Assembly: GCA_012032275.1 (NCBI GenBank)
Contig: JAAURK010000003.1
Span: 1 to 43,506 of the forward strand
Origin: Tabrizicola sp.
GTDB lineage: Bacteria; Pseudomonadota; Alphaproteobacteria; Rhodobacterales; Rhodobacteraceae
DNA length: 43,506 nt
Direction: 5' to 3'
Shown here: positions 9,934-18,603 of the stretch, in pieces
How positions within the stretch are numbered: the stretch's first letter is position 1
How the letters are laid out: every line of letters starts with the position of its first letter
Translations under genes and position numbers: made by a program
Notes under the pieces: generated by a model
What the model was told of the DNA's origin: nothing
Databases searched by the model: none
Seen by the model: only the letters and a program-made list of their open reading frames with translations

Positions 9934-10241
9934 ATGTCTACTCTGAGGCTGCCCCACACTGCACTCGCCGCGGCACTTTGGGTGTGTCTGGCAACCGCCG
10001 CACAACCAGAGGCGATTCGCTGTCTGCCCCCGGAGTCCCGAGCACAGATCTGCCCGACGAAGTTCTTGTCGAGTACCGCGCCGAGATCGGTGCCGAGTTC
10101 GAGGCGTATTTCTCATCGATCACGGAACATATCGCCTGCCTCGATGAAGAGCGCGCCCGAGCCATGGACGAGGCCCGTGCTGCGACCGAGGCCTACACCC
10201 ACCTCATCAACACCATCCCATCCAGAAAGGACCTCCCGTGA
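9934..10241 (+). CDS. Small secreted hypothetical protein (apparent 1-nt deletion in C5 run at 10027-10031)
   Basis: Frame 1 signal peptide MSTLRLPHTALAAALWVCLATAAQPEAIRCLPP continues sensibly in frame 3 as GVPSTDLPDEVLVEYRAEIGAEFEAYFSSITEHIACLDEERARAMDEARAATEAYTHLINTIPSRKDLP if one C is restored. Confidence 0.6.
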
Positions 10242-10875
10242 GACGTCACTTCCCTGCCCTGCTCCTCGGTCTCGGGCTATCGACTGCCGTCGTCGCACCT
10301 GCCGCTGCCTATCCGGTCGACTGCGCGATCCTGCTCTGTCTCGCGGGGGCTGGCCAGCCTCGGCCGAATGCGCCCATGCAAGGGCGGTCTTCATCCGTCG
10401 CATCACGCCATGGCCTGTCGAGCCGCCGCTGCAGATCTGGAACTGTCCGATGCGGGTGAGTTTCCGTGGCGAAGCGAAACCGATAGAGCGCCTGTTCGAC
10501 ATCGCTCTCCGCGGTAAGCCTGTGCCGCTCGTCTCGGTCCCGGAAACGCCGTGGGCGCTTCAGCTTGTCCAGGATCGGGCAGATATCGATTTCTCCGATC
10601 CGGCGTTTGACTTTGTCCGGTCAATCCGCGTGTTCGAGATCACCTACCAGCAGCGACGCAGCTCTGATGGCGACTGCAACAGCTGGGGCAGTGTCTACAT
10701 GGGCAGCTACGGCGATCAAGGCGAATACAGCCGCCGTCGGACCAGCGTGTATGCGGTTCCGACTGCCTCAGACCTCGCGGTGCCGGCGGACTGTCGTAGC
10801 TATTGGCACCGGTCTGTCTTCGTCGAATGGCGCGACTATCAGGGCAGTTACGGACACGAAGAGGTTCATTACTGA
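10238..10875 (+). CDS. Secreted hypothetical protein (apparent 1-nt deletion in G5 run at 10345-10349)
   Basis: MRRHFPALLLGLGLSTAVVAPAAAYPVDCAILLCLAG then, with one G restored, GWPASAECAHARAVFIRRITPWPVEPPLQIWNCPM...YQGSYGHEEVHY*. ATGA-type overlap with the upstream ORF. Confidence 0.65.
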
Positions 10876-10967
10876 GAGCCTGAACGACCGCGCATGCAAC
10901 ACTCGTCTAAGTCGTGTTGATTTGGCCGAGAAGTGAGCTGCCAATGATTATAGATTTCGGTTCAGTT

Positions 10968-11105
10968 TCATGTTGAGGTCAAGGGCGGGTTTGTCTCCTT
11001 CTTTTTTCGGGCTGCAGCGGCTGAACTTGCCTTGATGCGGAAGCTATCGTTGCCGGTTTCGAGTATGTGGCAGCGGTGGATGAGGCGATCGAGCAAGGCC
11101 GACTT
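10968..11105 (-). pseudogene. IS21-family IstB helper ATPase, C-terminal remnant
   Basis: Minus-strand translation ALLDRLIHRCHILETGNDSFRIKASSAAARKKKETNPPLTST*, matching the IstB C-terminal pattern LLDRL.H.C.I.ETGNDS.R.K. Confidence 0.75.
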
Positions 11106-11220
11106 GTCCGACCCCGTACAGCCCTTCGTCTTTGTGGATACGGATCAGGACAGGATACCATGACACACGGATATCTGCCTTCATCTTGATATCGAACAAT
11201 TCGACCCGGATGATTTTCAT
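11106..11220 (-). pseudogene. Enolase superfamily (mandelate racemase/muconate lactonizing) N-terminal fragment
   Basis: MKIIRVELFDIKMKADIRVSWYPVLIRIHKDEGLYGVGQ, typical enolase-superfamily N-term, stops at the IstB remnant. Confidence 0.65.
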
Positions 11221-11272
11221 TCCGTGTCTCCTGTCTGTTTGTCCCAATTCGGTGACATCCGATGGCAGCACT

Positions 11273-12460
11273 TCACGTAAGGGCGAGGCATGCGCCGAGG
11301 ATAAGGTTGCAAGCTCGGTCCAGTTCGTCTTCGGCATAGGAATAGGACAGGCGCAGGTGCCCGGGGGTGCCGAACGCGCTGCCGGGCACTGTTGCTACAT
11401 TTGCAGCCTGCAGGATGTACTCGCAAAAATCAGTATCGGTTCGGATCCGCTGGCCATTCCCAGTCATGCCAAGGAGAGCCTCGCAGGAGGGGAAGAGGTA
11501 GAACGCGCCGTCAGCATCGCCGAAGGTGAGCATGCCTGTGGCCTCCAGTCCGCGCCGAAGCCGCTGCCCCCGCGCTTGAAAGACCGCGCGGCGTTCGGCC
11601 AGCATGTGCTGCGGTCCGGTAAGTGCGGCCAGTGCTGCCGCCTGAGAGACGGAGGAGGCACCGGACGTGGATTGGGCCTGCACGACGCTCATGGCGCGGA
11701 TGAGGGTGGGGTTACCGATGCCCCAGCCGATGCGCCATCCCGTCATTGAGTAGGCCTTCGATACGCCATCCACGGTCAGCGTGCGGGCGGTCAGATCTGG
11801 GGCTGCGTCCCTGAAAGAAGTGAATGGGACGTAGCTGATTTCATGATAGATTTGGTCGCTGAGGATTGCCACATGGCGGTGCGAACGCAAGATATCGGCT
11901 AAGCCGATGATGTCGGCGGGGGATAGAACTGTGCCCGAAGGGTTGCTTGGCGTGTTTATGAAAAGCCAGCGCGTGCGGGGCGTAATCGCTTGCGCGAGTG
12001 CTTCGGGTGTAAGCTTGAAGGCGGTCGGGGCGGTATCGACGATGATGGGCGCGCCGCCGCAGATGCGGACGATATCGACGTAGCTCGACCAGAAAGGGGC
12101 AGTCACGATGACCTCGTCGCCGGGGCTCACCGTCGCCATCATAGCGTTGAAGATGACTTGCTTGGCACCCGTGCCGACGATCACCTGATCGGCAGCCGCC
12201 CCTGCACGGTCCGCGATGGCACCCCGAAGGGCATCGGTTCCGGCGGTAGGTGTATAGCGGGTTTGACCTGACGTTGCGGCGGCATGGGCGGCTTCGACGA
12301 TATGCGACGGCGTCGGGAAGTCGGGCTCGCCGGTCGTGAGCGACACAATCTTGTGACCCGCCTCTCGGCGACGGTTGGCGGCTTCCGCGATCCGGATGAT
12401 CGGGCTCATTTCGATGTCCGCGATCCGTGCAGCACGACCGCAAGGCGAAGCCGCGGTCAC
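11273..12460 (-). CDS. PLP-dependent aminotransferase, class I/II
   Basis: SLTTGEPDFPTPSHI, INTPSNPSGTVLS, VDGVSKAYSMTGWRIGW (PLP-Lys region). Confidence 0.92.
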   Translation of the reverse strand: MTAASPCGRAARIADIEMSPIIRIAEAANRRREAGHKIVSLTTGEPDFPTPSHIVEAAHAAATSGQTRYTPTAGTDALRGAIADRAGAAADQVIVGTGAKQVIFNAMMATVSPGDEVIVTAPFWSSYVDIVRICGGAPIIVDTAPTAFKLTPEALAQAITPRTRWLFINTPSNPSGTVLSPADIIGLADILRSHRHVAILSDQIYHEISYVPFTSFRDAAPDLTARTLTVDGVSKAYSMTGWRIGWGIGNPTLIRAMSVVQAQSTSGASSVSQAAALAALTGPQHMLAERRAVFQARGQRLRRGLEATGMLTFGDADGAFYLFPSCEALLGMTGNGQRIRTDTDFCEYILQAANVATVPGSAFGTPGHLRLSYSYAEDELDRACNLILGACLALT

Positions 12461-12975
12461 GATATTCTCACGTCTTGGCCACCCGCGACATAGTCGTGGA
12501 ACGCGCTGCGCGTAGGGTGCTGTACCGGATCGTCGAACAGTTCGCGTTGCGTTTCCCGGTCGGAGAGGAAGAGGAAGAACCCTGGCTCCTCGCCTTCAGG
12601 AAAGGCATCGACGGCGTGCCAGGTTCCGGCCTTGAACATCACGCCTTGTCCCTCTAGCCGGAAGGCGCGAAGATCGGTTGCCCTCGGGGGGGCGTCCGAT
12701 GGGGCTGCCACGACGATGATCGTGGAGGATCCGCCAATATGCATCCGCGACTCGGTCACATGAGTGTGCCTCTCGATTTTGCGGACAATCATCGGCTGCG
12801 GCTTGAACTCCAAGATCTGCACGATCACCGGGGAATCCGCCTGCCACGGAAAACGGTGCAGGTTCTTTTCAGGCAGGTCGAACGTTGCGGGCCATGTCGG
12901 CTCCAAGAGCAGGCCGAAGGGGGCGAAGGCCTGCGCCGTGAGTGGTTCGATTTCGATCTTAACGGTGTCGGTCAT
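12457..12975 (-). CDS. Ureidoglycolate lyase-like (AllA family) protein
   Basis: IEPLTAQAFAPFG N-term, RHTHVTESRMHIGG, GVMFKAGTWHAVDAFPEGEEPGFFLF; overlaps aminotransferase by 4 nt. Confidence 0.72.
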   Translation of the reverse strand: MTDTVKIEIEPLTAQAFAPFGLLLEPTWPATFDLPEKNLHRFPWQADSPVIVQILEFKPQPMIVRKIERHTHVTESRMHIGGSSTIIVVAAPSDAPPRATDLRAFRLEGQGVMFKAGTWHAVDAFPEGEEPGFFLFLSDRETQRELFDDPVQHPTRSAFHDYVAGGQDVRIS

Positions 12976-13023
12976 GCGGCGCTACCTGCTCGGGAAGGGG
13001 ACACCTGATTATATCCGACGCGG

Positions 13024-14016
13024 TCAGTGTTGGGTGACTGCAACTTTCGGGCGTGGGTGCAGCCCTCTCGGCAACATCTGCTGGCGCGAATTCGCGGCGC
13101 GGTTGGCCGCAAAGGTCTCGGAATGGGACCGGATATAGTCCAGCATCGCCGTCATCGCGCGCGTCGGCGTCCGTCCGGCCTTAGCCAGTATCTGCGCATC
13201 ATTCGCATTCAGGATCGCGTGTTCTATTGGCAGAGCCAGAACGCCGCCCCGCGCCTGTGCCTTCTCGGCGTTGGATGCCGCGATAATGGTTACGGCGCTA
13301 CCGTTGCGCACAAATCGAATAATGGCGCGGATCGAGTTGGAACTGAATATAACGTTGGGGGGAACCTTCTCGGCGTCGGCCAAGAACTCGATCATGCGCC
13401 CCAGACCAAAGGACAGCGGCATCATCGCCAATGGGAACTGCAATGCTTCACGTAAAGTAATCGGCCCTACATGCCGGGTCAGCGGGTGATCGGTTCCGAC
13501 AAGCAGCGACATGGGCACATTGGCGCTTTCGAGGACGTCAATCGACGGTGTGGCCGGCGCATAGCAAACGACGCCCAAATGGGTGGAGTCCGTCTCGATC
13601 TCCTGCACGATCTCGCCAATGGAGCGGACGTTGAGAGTGACCCCGATGTTCGGATAGTCGAGGTTGAAGCGCACAAGGACGTTGTCGATAAAATCGTCTA
13701 GGAAAGTCTCGCTCAGGCTGATGTGGACGTTGCCGCGCCGGAGTGAATTGGTTTCCGCAATCCTCTCGTCGAGCAATTCTACGAGGGAGCGGGAGGCGTT
13801 CCAATAGTCCATGAGGAGTTGTGAGGCCTCAGTCGGCACACTGCCGCCGGCGGAGCGATCAAAGAGTGTGACGCCGATTTCCTCCTCGAGGAGGCGGATC
13901 TGTCGCGTTAAGACAGAGGGCGCGGTGTTCATCTCGAGCGCTGCTTTGCGGATCGAGCCGTGGGTGACCACCGCGTGGAAGTACCGCAGGCGCCGCTGGT
14001 TGACTTCGAGCATCAT
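13024..14016 (-). CDS. LysR-family transcriptional regulator
   Basis: N-terminal HTH RRLRYFHAVVTHGSIRKAALEMNTAPSVLTRQIRLLEEEIGVTLFDR. Confidence 0.92.
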   Translation of the reverse strand: MMLEVNQRRLRYFHAVVTHGSIRKAALEMNTAPSVLTRQIRLLEEEIGVTLFDRSAGGSVPTEASQLLMDYWNASRSLVELLDERIAETNSLRRGNVHISLSETFLDDFIDNVLVRFNLDYPNIGVTLNVRSIGEIVQEIETDSTHLGVVCYAPATPSIDVLESANVPMSLLVGTDHPLTRHVGPITLREALQFPLAMMPLSFGLGRMIEFLADAEKVPPNVIFSSNSIRAIIRFVRNGSAVTIIAASNAEKAQARGGVLALPIEHAILNANDAQILAKAGRTPTRAMTAMLDYIRSHSETFAANRAANSRQQMLPRGLHPRPKVAVTQH

Positions 14017-14034
14017 GCCGGACTTCCTTTTGTT

Positions 14035-14892
14035 TCAGATGTTGCGGACCATGCGCGGGTCGAGCTGATCGCGCAGGCCGTCCCCCAGGATGTTGATGCC
14101 GAGTACGGTAGTCGACAGGAATACCGCTGGAAAGAAGATCATATGGGGGTAGAGCTGAAAGTAGTTCCGCCCGTCGGCGATGATGTTGCCCCAGGTCGGC
14201 ACGGTCGGCGGTGCTCCGGCGCCAATGAAGCTTAGGATTGATTCTAGGATAACGGCGGACCCGCAGATGAACGTCGCCTGCACGATCAACGGCGCGAAGG
14301 TGTTGGGGAGGATGTGCCGCCACAGGATCTGCGGCACCGGCGTTCCCGCCGCGACTGCTGCCTCCACGAAAGCCTGGTTGCGCAGTGACAAGACGACAGA
14401 TCGCATTAGGCGCGTCACGCGTGGAATCTCGGACACGGTGATCGCAAAGATCACGTTGCGGATGCTGGGCTGCGTCAGTGCTATGAGCGAGATCGCCAGA
14501 AGCACCGCCGGGATCGCCATGAACGCCTCCAGCACGCGACTGAGGACGGCATCGGCGGTTCTGAAGTAGCCGGTGATGATTCCCAGAAACACGCCCCCGA
14601 TCATCGATAAGATAGCTACCGAAAAGCCGACGATCAGAGACACGCGACCACCCACCATGACGCGAGCGAAGATATCCCGCCCGAGGCCGTCGGTGCCGAA
14701 TAAGTACCTGCCCGAAGGAGGTTTGAACCGGTTGACGGGGGAGATGGCGTTCGGGTCAGTGCCGTCTATCAACGGAACGAAACCGCACAAAAGGGCGACT
14801 AGGATCAACAATGTTCCGCCCACCACGACGGGGCCGCCGAGGCTGCGCGCGAGGCGGAGGCGGCCGAATCGGTGGCTTGCAGTTTCGTCCAT
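14035..14892 (-). CDS. Peptide-type ABC transporter permease (DppC/OppC-like)
   Basis: LFGTDGLGRDIFARVMVGGRVSLIVG, EAAVAAGTPVPQILWRHILPN, GDGLRDQLDPRM. Confidence 0.93.
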   Translation of the reverse strand: MDETASHRFGRLRLARSLGGPVVVGGTLLILVALLCGFVPLIDGTDPNAISPVNRFKPPSGRYLFGTDGLGRDIFARVMVGGRVSLIVGFSVAILSMIGGVFLGIITGYFRTADAVLSRVLEAFMAIPAVLLAISLIALTQPSIRNVIFAITVSEIPRVTRLMRSVVLSLRNQAFVEAAVAAGTPVPQILWRHILPNTFAPLIVQATFICGSAVILESILSFIGAGAPPTVPTWGNIIADGRNYFQLYPHMIFFPAVFLSTTVLGINILGDGLRDQLDPRMVRNI

Positions 14893-14893
14893 G

Positions 14894-15835
14894 TCAATTC
14901 CTGAGCTTAGGGTCGAAGAAGATGTAGCTGATGTCGACGCAGATATTGACGGCGACGTAGATGGCCGAAAGGAGGATCATGACGCCTTGGATAATTGGAT
15001 AATCGCGCCGCAGGATCGCGTCGACGAGCAAGCGCCCGATGCCGGGGATGGAAAAGACTGTCTCCGTCACGACAACTCCACCCATCAAAAGCGCGATGCC
15101 GATGCCGATGACTGTGACGATGGGGATCGAGGCGTTCGTCAGGGCGTGCCGCCAGATAATAATCCCGTCACCTAGGCCCTTCGATCGAGCCGTGCGGATA
15201 TAGTCCTGGCCGATAACCTCGAGCATGCTGGTGCGGGTGATCCGGGTGATGAGCGCGATATAGACCGACGCCAGCGAGATCGCCGGGAGCGTCAGGTGAT
15301 GCAGCCACGTCAGGATACCTGTTGACAGCGGCTTATAGCCCTGAACCGGGAACCACGCAAGTTTGACCGAAAAGACCCAGACCAGCAGATAGGCGATGAC
15401 AAAGACCGGAACCGAAAAGCCGACGATGCCGGCAGTTAGCGCGATCCAGTCCATAGGGCTGCGCGCATACCAGGCGGCAAGCGCACCAAGTGGCACCGCG
15501 ATGGCCACCGATAGCACGATGGTCAGGCAGGCCAGCGAGAGCGTCGGACCCATGCGTTGTGCGATCAGTTCCGTCACCGGCTGGTTCGAGAAAATTGATG
15601 TGCCGAGGTTGCCGTGCAAGAGATCGTTCAGGAAGATGCCAAGTCTGACGAAAAACGGCTCGTTAAGGCCGAGACTTTCGCGGATTCGCGCCACGTCCTC
15701 GGGGCTCGCAATGTCGCCGGCGATGACCGCCGCCGGGTCGCCGGGAGCGAGATAAAGCAGTCCGAACGCGATGAGCGCCACGATGAAGAGGACGGGAATG
15801 GCCGCGAGAAGTCGCCGCGCCACGAGACCGATCAT
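14894..15835 (-). CDS. Peptide-type ABC transporter permease (DppB/OppB-like)
   Basis: RRLLAAIPVLFIVALIAF, LGLNEPFFVRLGIFLNDLLHGNLGTS, DYIRTARSKGLGDGIIIWRHALTNA. Confidence 0.93.
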   Translation of the reverse strand: MIGLVARRLLAAIPVLFIVALIAFGLLYLAPGDPAAVIAGDIASPEDVARIRESLGLNEPFFVRLGIFLNDLLHGNLGTSIFSNQPVTELIAQRMGPTLSLACLTIVLSVAIAVPLGALAAWYARSPMDWIALTAGIVGFSVPVFVIAYLLVWVFSVKLAWFPVQGYKPLSTGILTWLHHLTLPAISLASVYIALITRITRTSMLEVIGQDYIRTARSKGLGDGIIIWRHALTNASIPIVTVIGIGIALLMGGVVVTETVFSIPGIGRLLVDAILRRDYPIIQGVMILLSAIYVAVNICVDISYIFFDPKLRN

Positions 15836-16412
15836 CGCGTTGTCTCCTTCCGAAAAAAGGGAGGTTCGATTGCGGGCCAGAAGGCCCCACTCCGCTTAGT
15901 GTAGGGCAGGTCGGCAAAGTCGGGCATCGCGGCGCCACCTGCCGCGACGTAGCGGATGTCTGCGGCGATCGGCGCGAACTGCGTGACGAAGTGCTGCATG
16001 GATTTGACAACCACCGCCCGCTTGTCATGCAGCGTGCAGCCGAGAGCGGTGAAGGCCCGTGGCGAATGTGTCTGGCTGCGCCGTGAAGTCAGCACGACGT
16101 CGATGCCCTCGGCGCGGACCCAGGCGGAGAGACCGAGGTTCATTCGTCCGCCGCCGAGGCCCGGCTGCCAATGGTCCGCCTCAACCGCCTTCACCGTCAG
16201 CGTGAGATCAACGGGCTGGCCAGAAGAGGCGTCGGTCTTGCCGCCGATGCGTATCCGCAGCGTCCGGCCCACGCCTGCCTCGGCGCACATCTGCACAGCC
16301 AGGGGATCCCAGATCAGGCCGAGGGCAACGCCTTCGACGCCATGGTCCAGTAAGCGGCGGAGGATGTCGGTGTTATCCGAGGTGGCCCCGGCTCCCGCGT
16401 TGTCGGCGACGT
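15832..16412 (-). pseudogene. MlrC/M81-family metallopeptidase-like protein, C-terminal domain; N-term lost at IS3 boundary
   Basis: Minus translation VADNAGAGATSDNTDILRRLLDHGVEGVALGLIWDPLAVQMCAEAGVGRTLRIRIGGKTD...FADLPYTKRSGAFWPAIEPPF; reading frame runs into the IS3 IR at 16413. Confidence 0.8.
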
Positions 16413-16463
16413 TGAACCGCCCCGGGTTTACCGGAGGGCAAAACTCTCGGAGAATTGCCCTTT

Positions 16464-16805
16464 ATGGAACAGACATCAAAGAAGAAGACCTCGAAGCCGT
16501 ATTCACCCGAGTTCCGCGAACGCGCAGTGCGGCTGGCGATGGAACACCGCGATGATTATCAAAGCGAAGCTGCGGCGCTGACAGCGATCGCAGGCAAATT
16601 GGGCTGTTCGCCGGATAGTCTTCGCGTCTGGAAGCGACAGGTCCAGCGCGATGGCGGCGAACGACCGGGACCTACCAGCGCAGAGATTGCGCGGATTAAA
16701 GAGCTTGAGCGCGAGAACCGGGAACTGCGTCAAGCGAACGAGATCCTGCGCAAAGCCTCAGCGTATTTTGCCCAGGCGGAGATCGACCGCCCGTTTCGCA
16801 AATGA
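16464..16805 (+). CDS. IS3-family transposase OrfA
   Basis: KPYSPEFRERAVRLAMEH... helix-turn-helix and leucine zipper (ELERENRELRQANEILRKASAYFAQAE). Confidence 0.93.
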   Translation: MEQTSKKKTSKPYSPEFRERAVRLAMEHRDDYQSEAAALTAIAGKLGCSPDSLRVWKRQVQRDGGERPGPTSAEIARIKELERENRELRQANEILRKASAYFAQAEIDRPFRK

Positions 16806-17707
16806 TGGATTTCATTGAGGAAAGCCGCGAGGCATTCGGGGTCGAGCCGATCTGCAGGACACTGCAGTTTGCCCCATCCACTTACTACGACCGGCGCGCC
16901 GTTGCGCGCGATCCTGACCGGGCCTCGGCTCGGGCGAAGTCGGATGCCGCCATCAGCGTCAAGATCGACGCGGCTTGGGATGCCAACCGTAAGCTCTACG
17001 GCGCGCGCAAGATCTGGCATGTCTTACGACGGCAAGGTGAAGACGCGGCCCGCTGCACCGTGGAACGTTTGATGCGCCGCCTGGGGATCAGGGGCGTGGT
17101 TCGGGGCAAAAAGGTCATCACGACCAACCCTGACACCTCGCTGCCATGCCCAGATGACAAGGTGAACCGCCTGTTCATGGCGGATCGCCCGAACAAACTG
17201 TGGGTTTCAGACTTCACCTACGTCCCGACGTGGTCCGGCACCGTCTATGTCGCCTTCGTCATTGATGTGTTTGCGCGACGGATCGTGGGCTGGCGTGCCT
17301 CGACATCGATGAAGACCCAGTTTGTCCTCGACGCGCTGGAGCAGGCTATCTGGCAAAGAAAGATGCCAGATAACAAGAGCTTGGTCCACCATTCTGACCG
17401 CGGATCACAATACCTGTCGATCAAGTATACCGAGCGCCTGGCCGAAGCCGAGATCGATCTCTCGGTCGGAACCGTCGGCGATGCCTATGACAATGCCCTG
17501 GCCGAATGCGTCATTGGCCTGTTCAAGACCGAGGTCATCAACCAAATCGGTCCATGGAAATCGATGCGCGAAGTCGAGTGGGAAACGCTGAAATGGGTGG
17601 ACTGGTATAACAACCGCCGTCTCTTCGGCCCCATCGGATACATCCCACCCGCAGAAGCAGAGGAGGCGTTCTATGCAAACCTGAACTCACTCGATAAAGT
17701 CGCCTAG
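16802..17707 (+). CDS. IS3-family transposase OrfB (DDE)
   Basis: LWVSDFTYVPTWSGTVYVAFVIDVFARRIVGW, HHSDRGSQY, AYDNALAECVIGLFKTEVI. Confidence 0.95.
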   Translation: MMDFIEESREAFGVEPICRTLQFAPSTYYDRRAVARDPDRASARAKSDAAISVKIDAAWDANRKLYGARKIWHVLRRQGEDAARCTVERLMRRLGIRGVVRGKKVITTNPDTSLPCPDDKVNRLFMADRPNKLWVSDFTYVPTWSGTVYVAFVIDVFARRIVGWRASTSMKTQFVLDALEQAIWQRKMPDNKSLVHHSDRGSQYLSIKYTERLAEAEIDLSVGTVGDAYDNALAECVIGLFKTEVINQIGPWKSMREVEWETLKWVDWYNNRRLFGPIGYIPPAEAEEAFYANLNSLDKVA

Positions 17708-18558
17708 GGTCAGGACTCGTTCTCGCGTCATAGCCAGAACATGACGGTTGCTGCGAGAGCGACGGCGGAGAGGAATACCTTCGGGCATCTGTCGTAGCGG
17801 GTCGCGACCCTGCGCCAGTCCTTCAGCCGTCCGAACATGATCTCAATCCGGTTGCGGCGTTTGTAGCGGCGCTTGTCATGTTTGATGGGTTTGCCGCGAG
17901 ACTTCCGGCCTGGGATGCAAGGCTTTATCCCCTTGTCTTTCAACGCATCTCTGAACCAGTCGGCATCATAGCCCCGGTCGGCCAGCAACCACTCCGCCTT
18001 TGGCAAACCACCCAGCAGGGCAGCTGCCCCGGTGTAGTCGCTGACTTGACCGGCGGTCATGAAGAAGCGGATCGGGCGACCTTCCGCGTCGGTGACGGCA
18101 TGCAGTTTGGTGTTCATGCCGCCCTTCGTGCGCCCGATCAGGCGGCCGCGCTGGTCGCCTGGCCCCCCTTTTTCGACCGCAGGCTGGTCGCCGTGCGGTG
18201 CGCCTTGAGGTAGGTCGCGTCGATCATCACCGTCTTCGGAACCGCGGCTTCGGCAGCCAGACCATCCATCATCCGGGCGAAGACACCTTTGTCGCTCCAC
18301 CGCTTCCATCGATTGTAGAGGGTCTTCGGCGGGCCGTATTCCTTCGGCGCATCGCACCACCGCAACCCATTGCGGTTGATGAATATTATGCCGCTCAATA
18401 CACGCCTGTCATCGACGCGCGGCTTACCGTGGCTCTTGGGAAAGAAGGGCTGCAAACGGGTCATCTGCGCGTCGGTCAGCCAGAAAAGGTTGCTCATCGT
18501 TCAGTCTCCTTGCGGAGCTTGAATCAGGCCGCATCCGCAAGATCAATGGGTCCTGACC
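17708..18558 (-). mobile_element. IS5-family (IS427-like) insertion sequence nested in the IS3 element
   Basis: Termini GGTCAGGAC...GTCCTGACC flanked by CTAG on both sides (17704-17707 and 18559-18562); two-frame transposase inside. Confidence 0.88.
17728..18497 (-). CDS. IS5-family transposase in two frames joined at A5G6 slippery site
   Basis: Frame A MSNLFWLTDAQMTRLQPFFPKSHGKPRVDDRRVLSGIIF...RSKKGG, frame B GPGDQRGRLIGRTKGGMNTKLHAVTDAEGRP...RNRIEIMFGRLKDWRRVATRYD. Confidence 0.88.
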
Positions 18559-18603
18559 CTAGTCAACGAACAAACCACCCTCCGGTAAACCCGGGGCGGT
18601 TCA

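Larger units (their letters stand above)
16413..18603. mobile_element. IS3-family insertion sequence (carrying a nested IS5-family element)
   Basis: Perfect 26-bp terminal inverted repeats TGAACCGCCCCGGGTTTACCGGAGGG (16413-16438) and its complement at 18578-18603; IS3 OrfA and OrfB inside. Confidence 0.92.

Noticed and set aside
11273-12975. Full allantoin/ureide degradation operon
   Set aside because: Only one AllA-like gene is present; no allantoinase, allantoate amidohydrolase or ureidoglycolate dehydrogenase was recognised nearby.
16790-16815. Programmed -1 frameshift between IS3 OrfA and OrfB
   Set aside because: The overlap is an ATGA-type stop/start (AAATGATGG) and I saw no convincing A-rich slippery heptamer, so coupling by reinitiation is equally likely.
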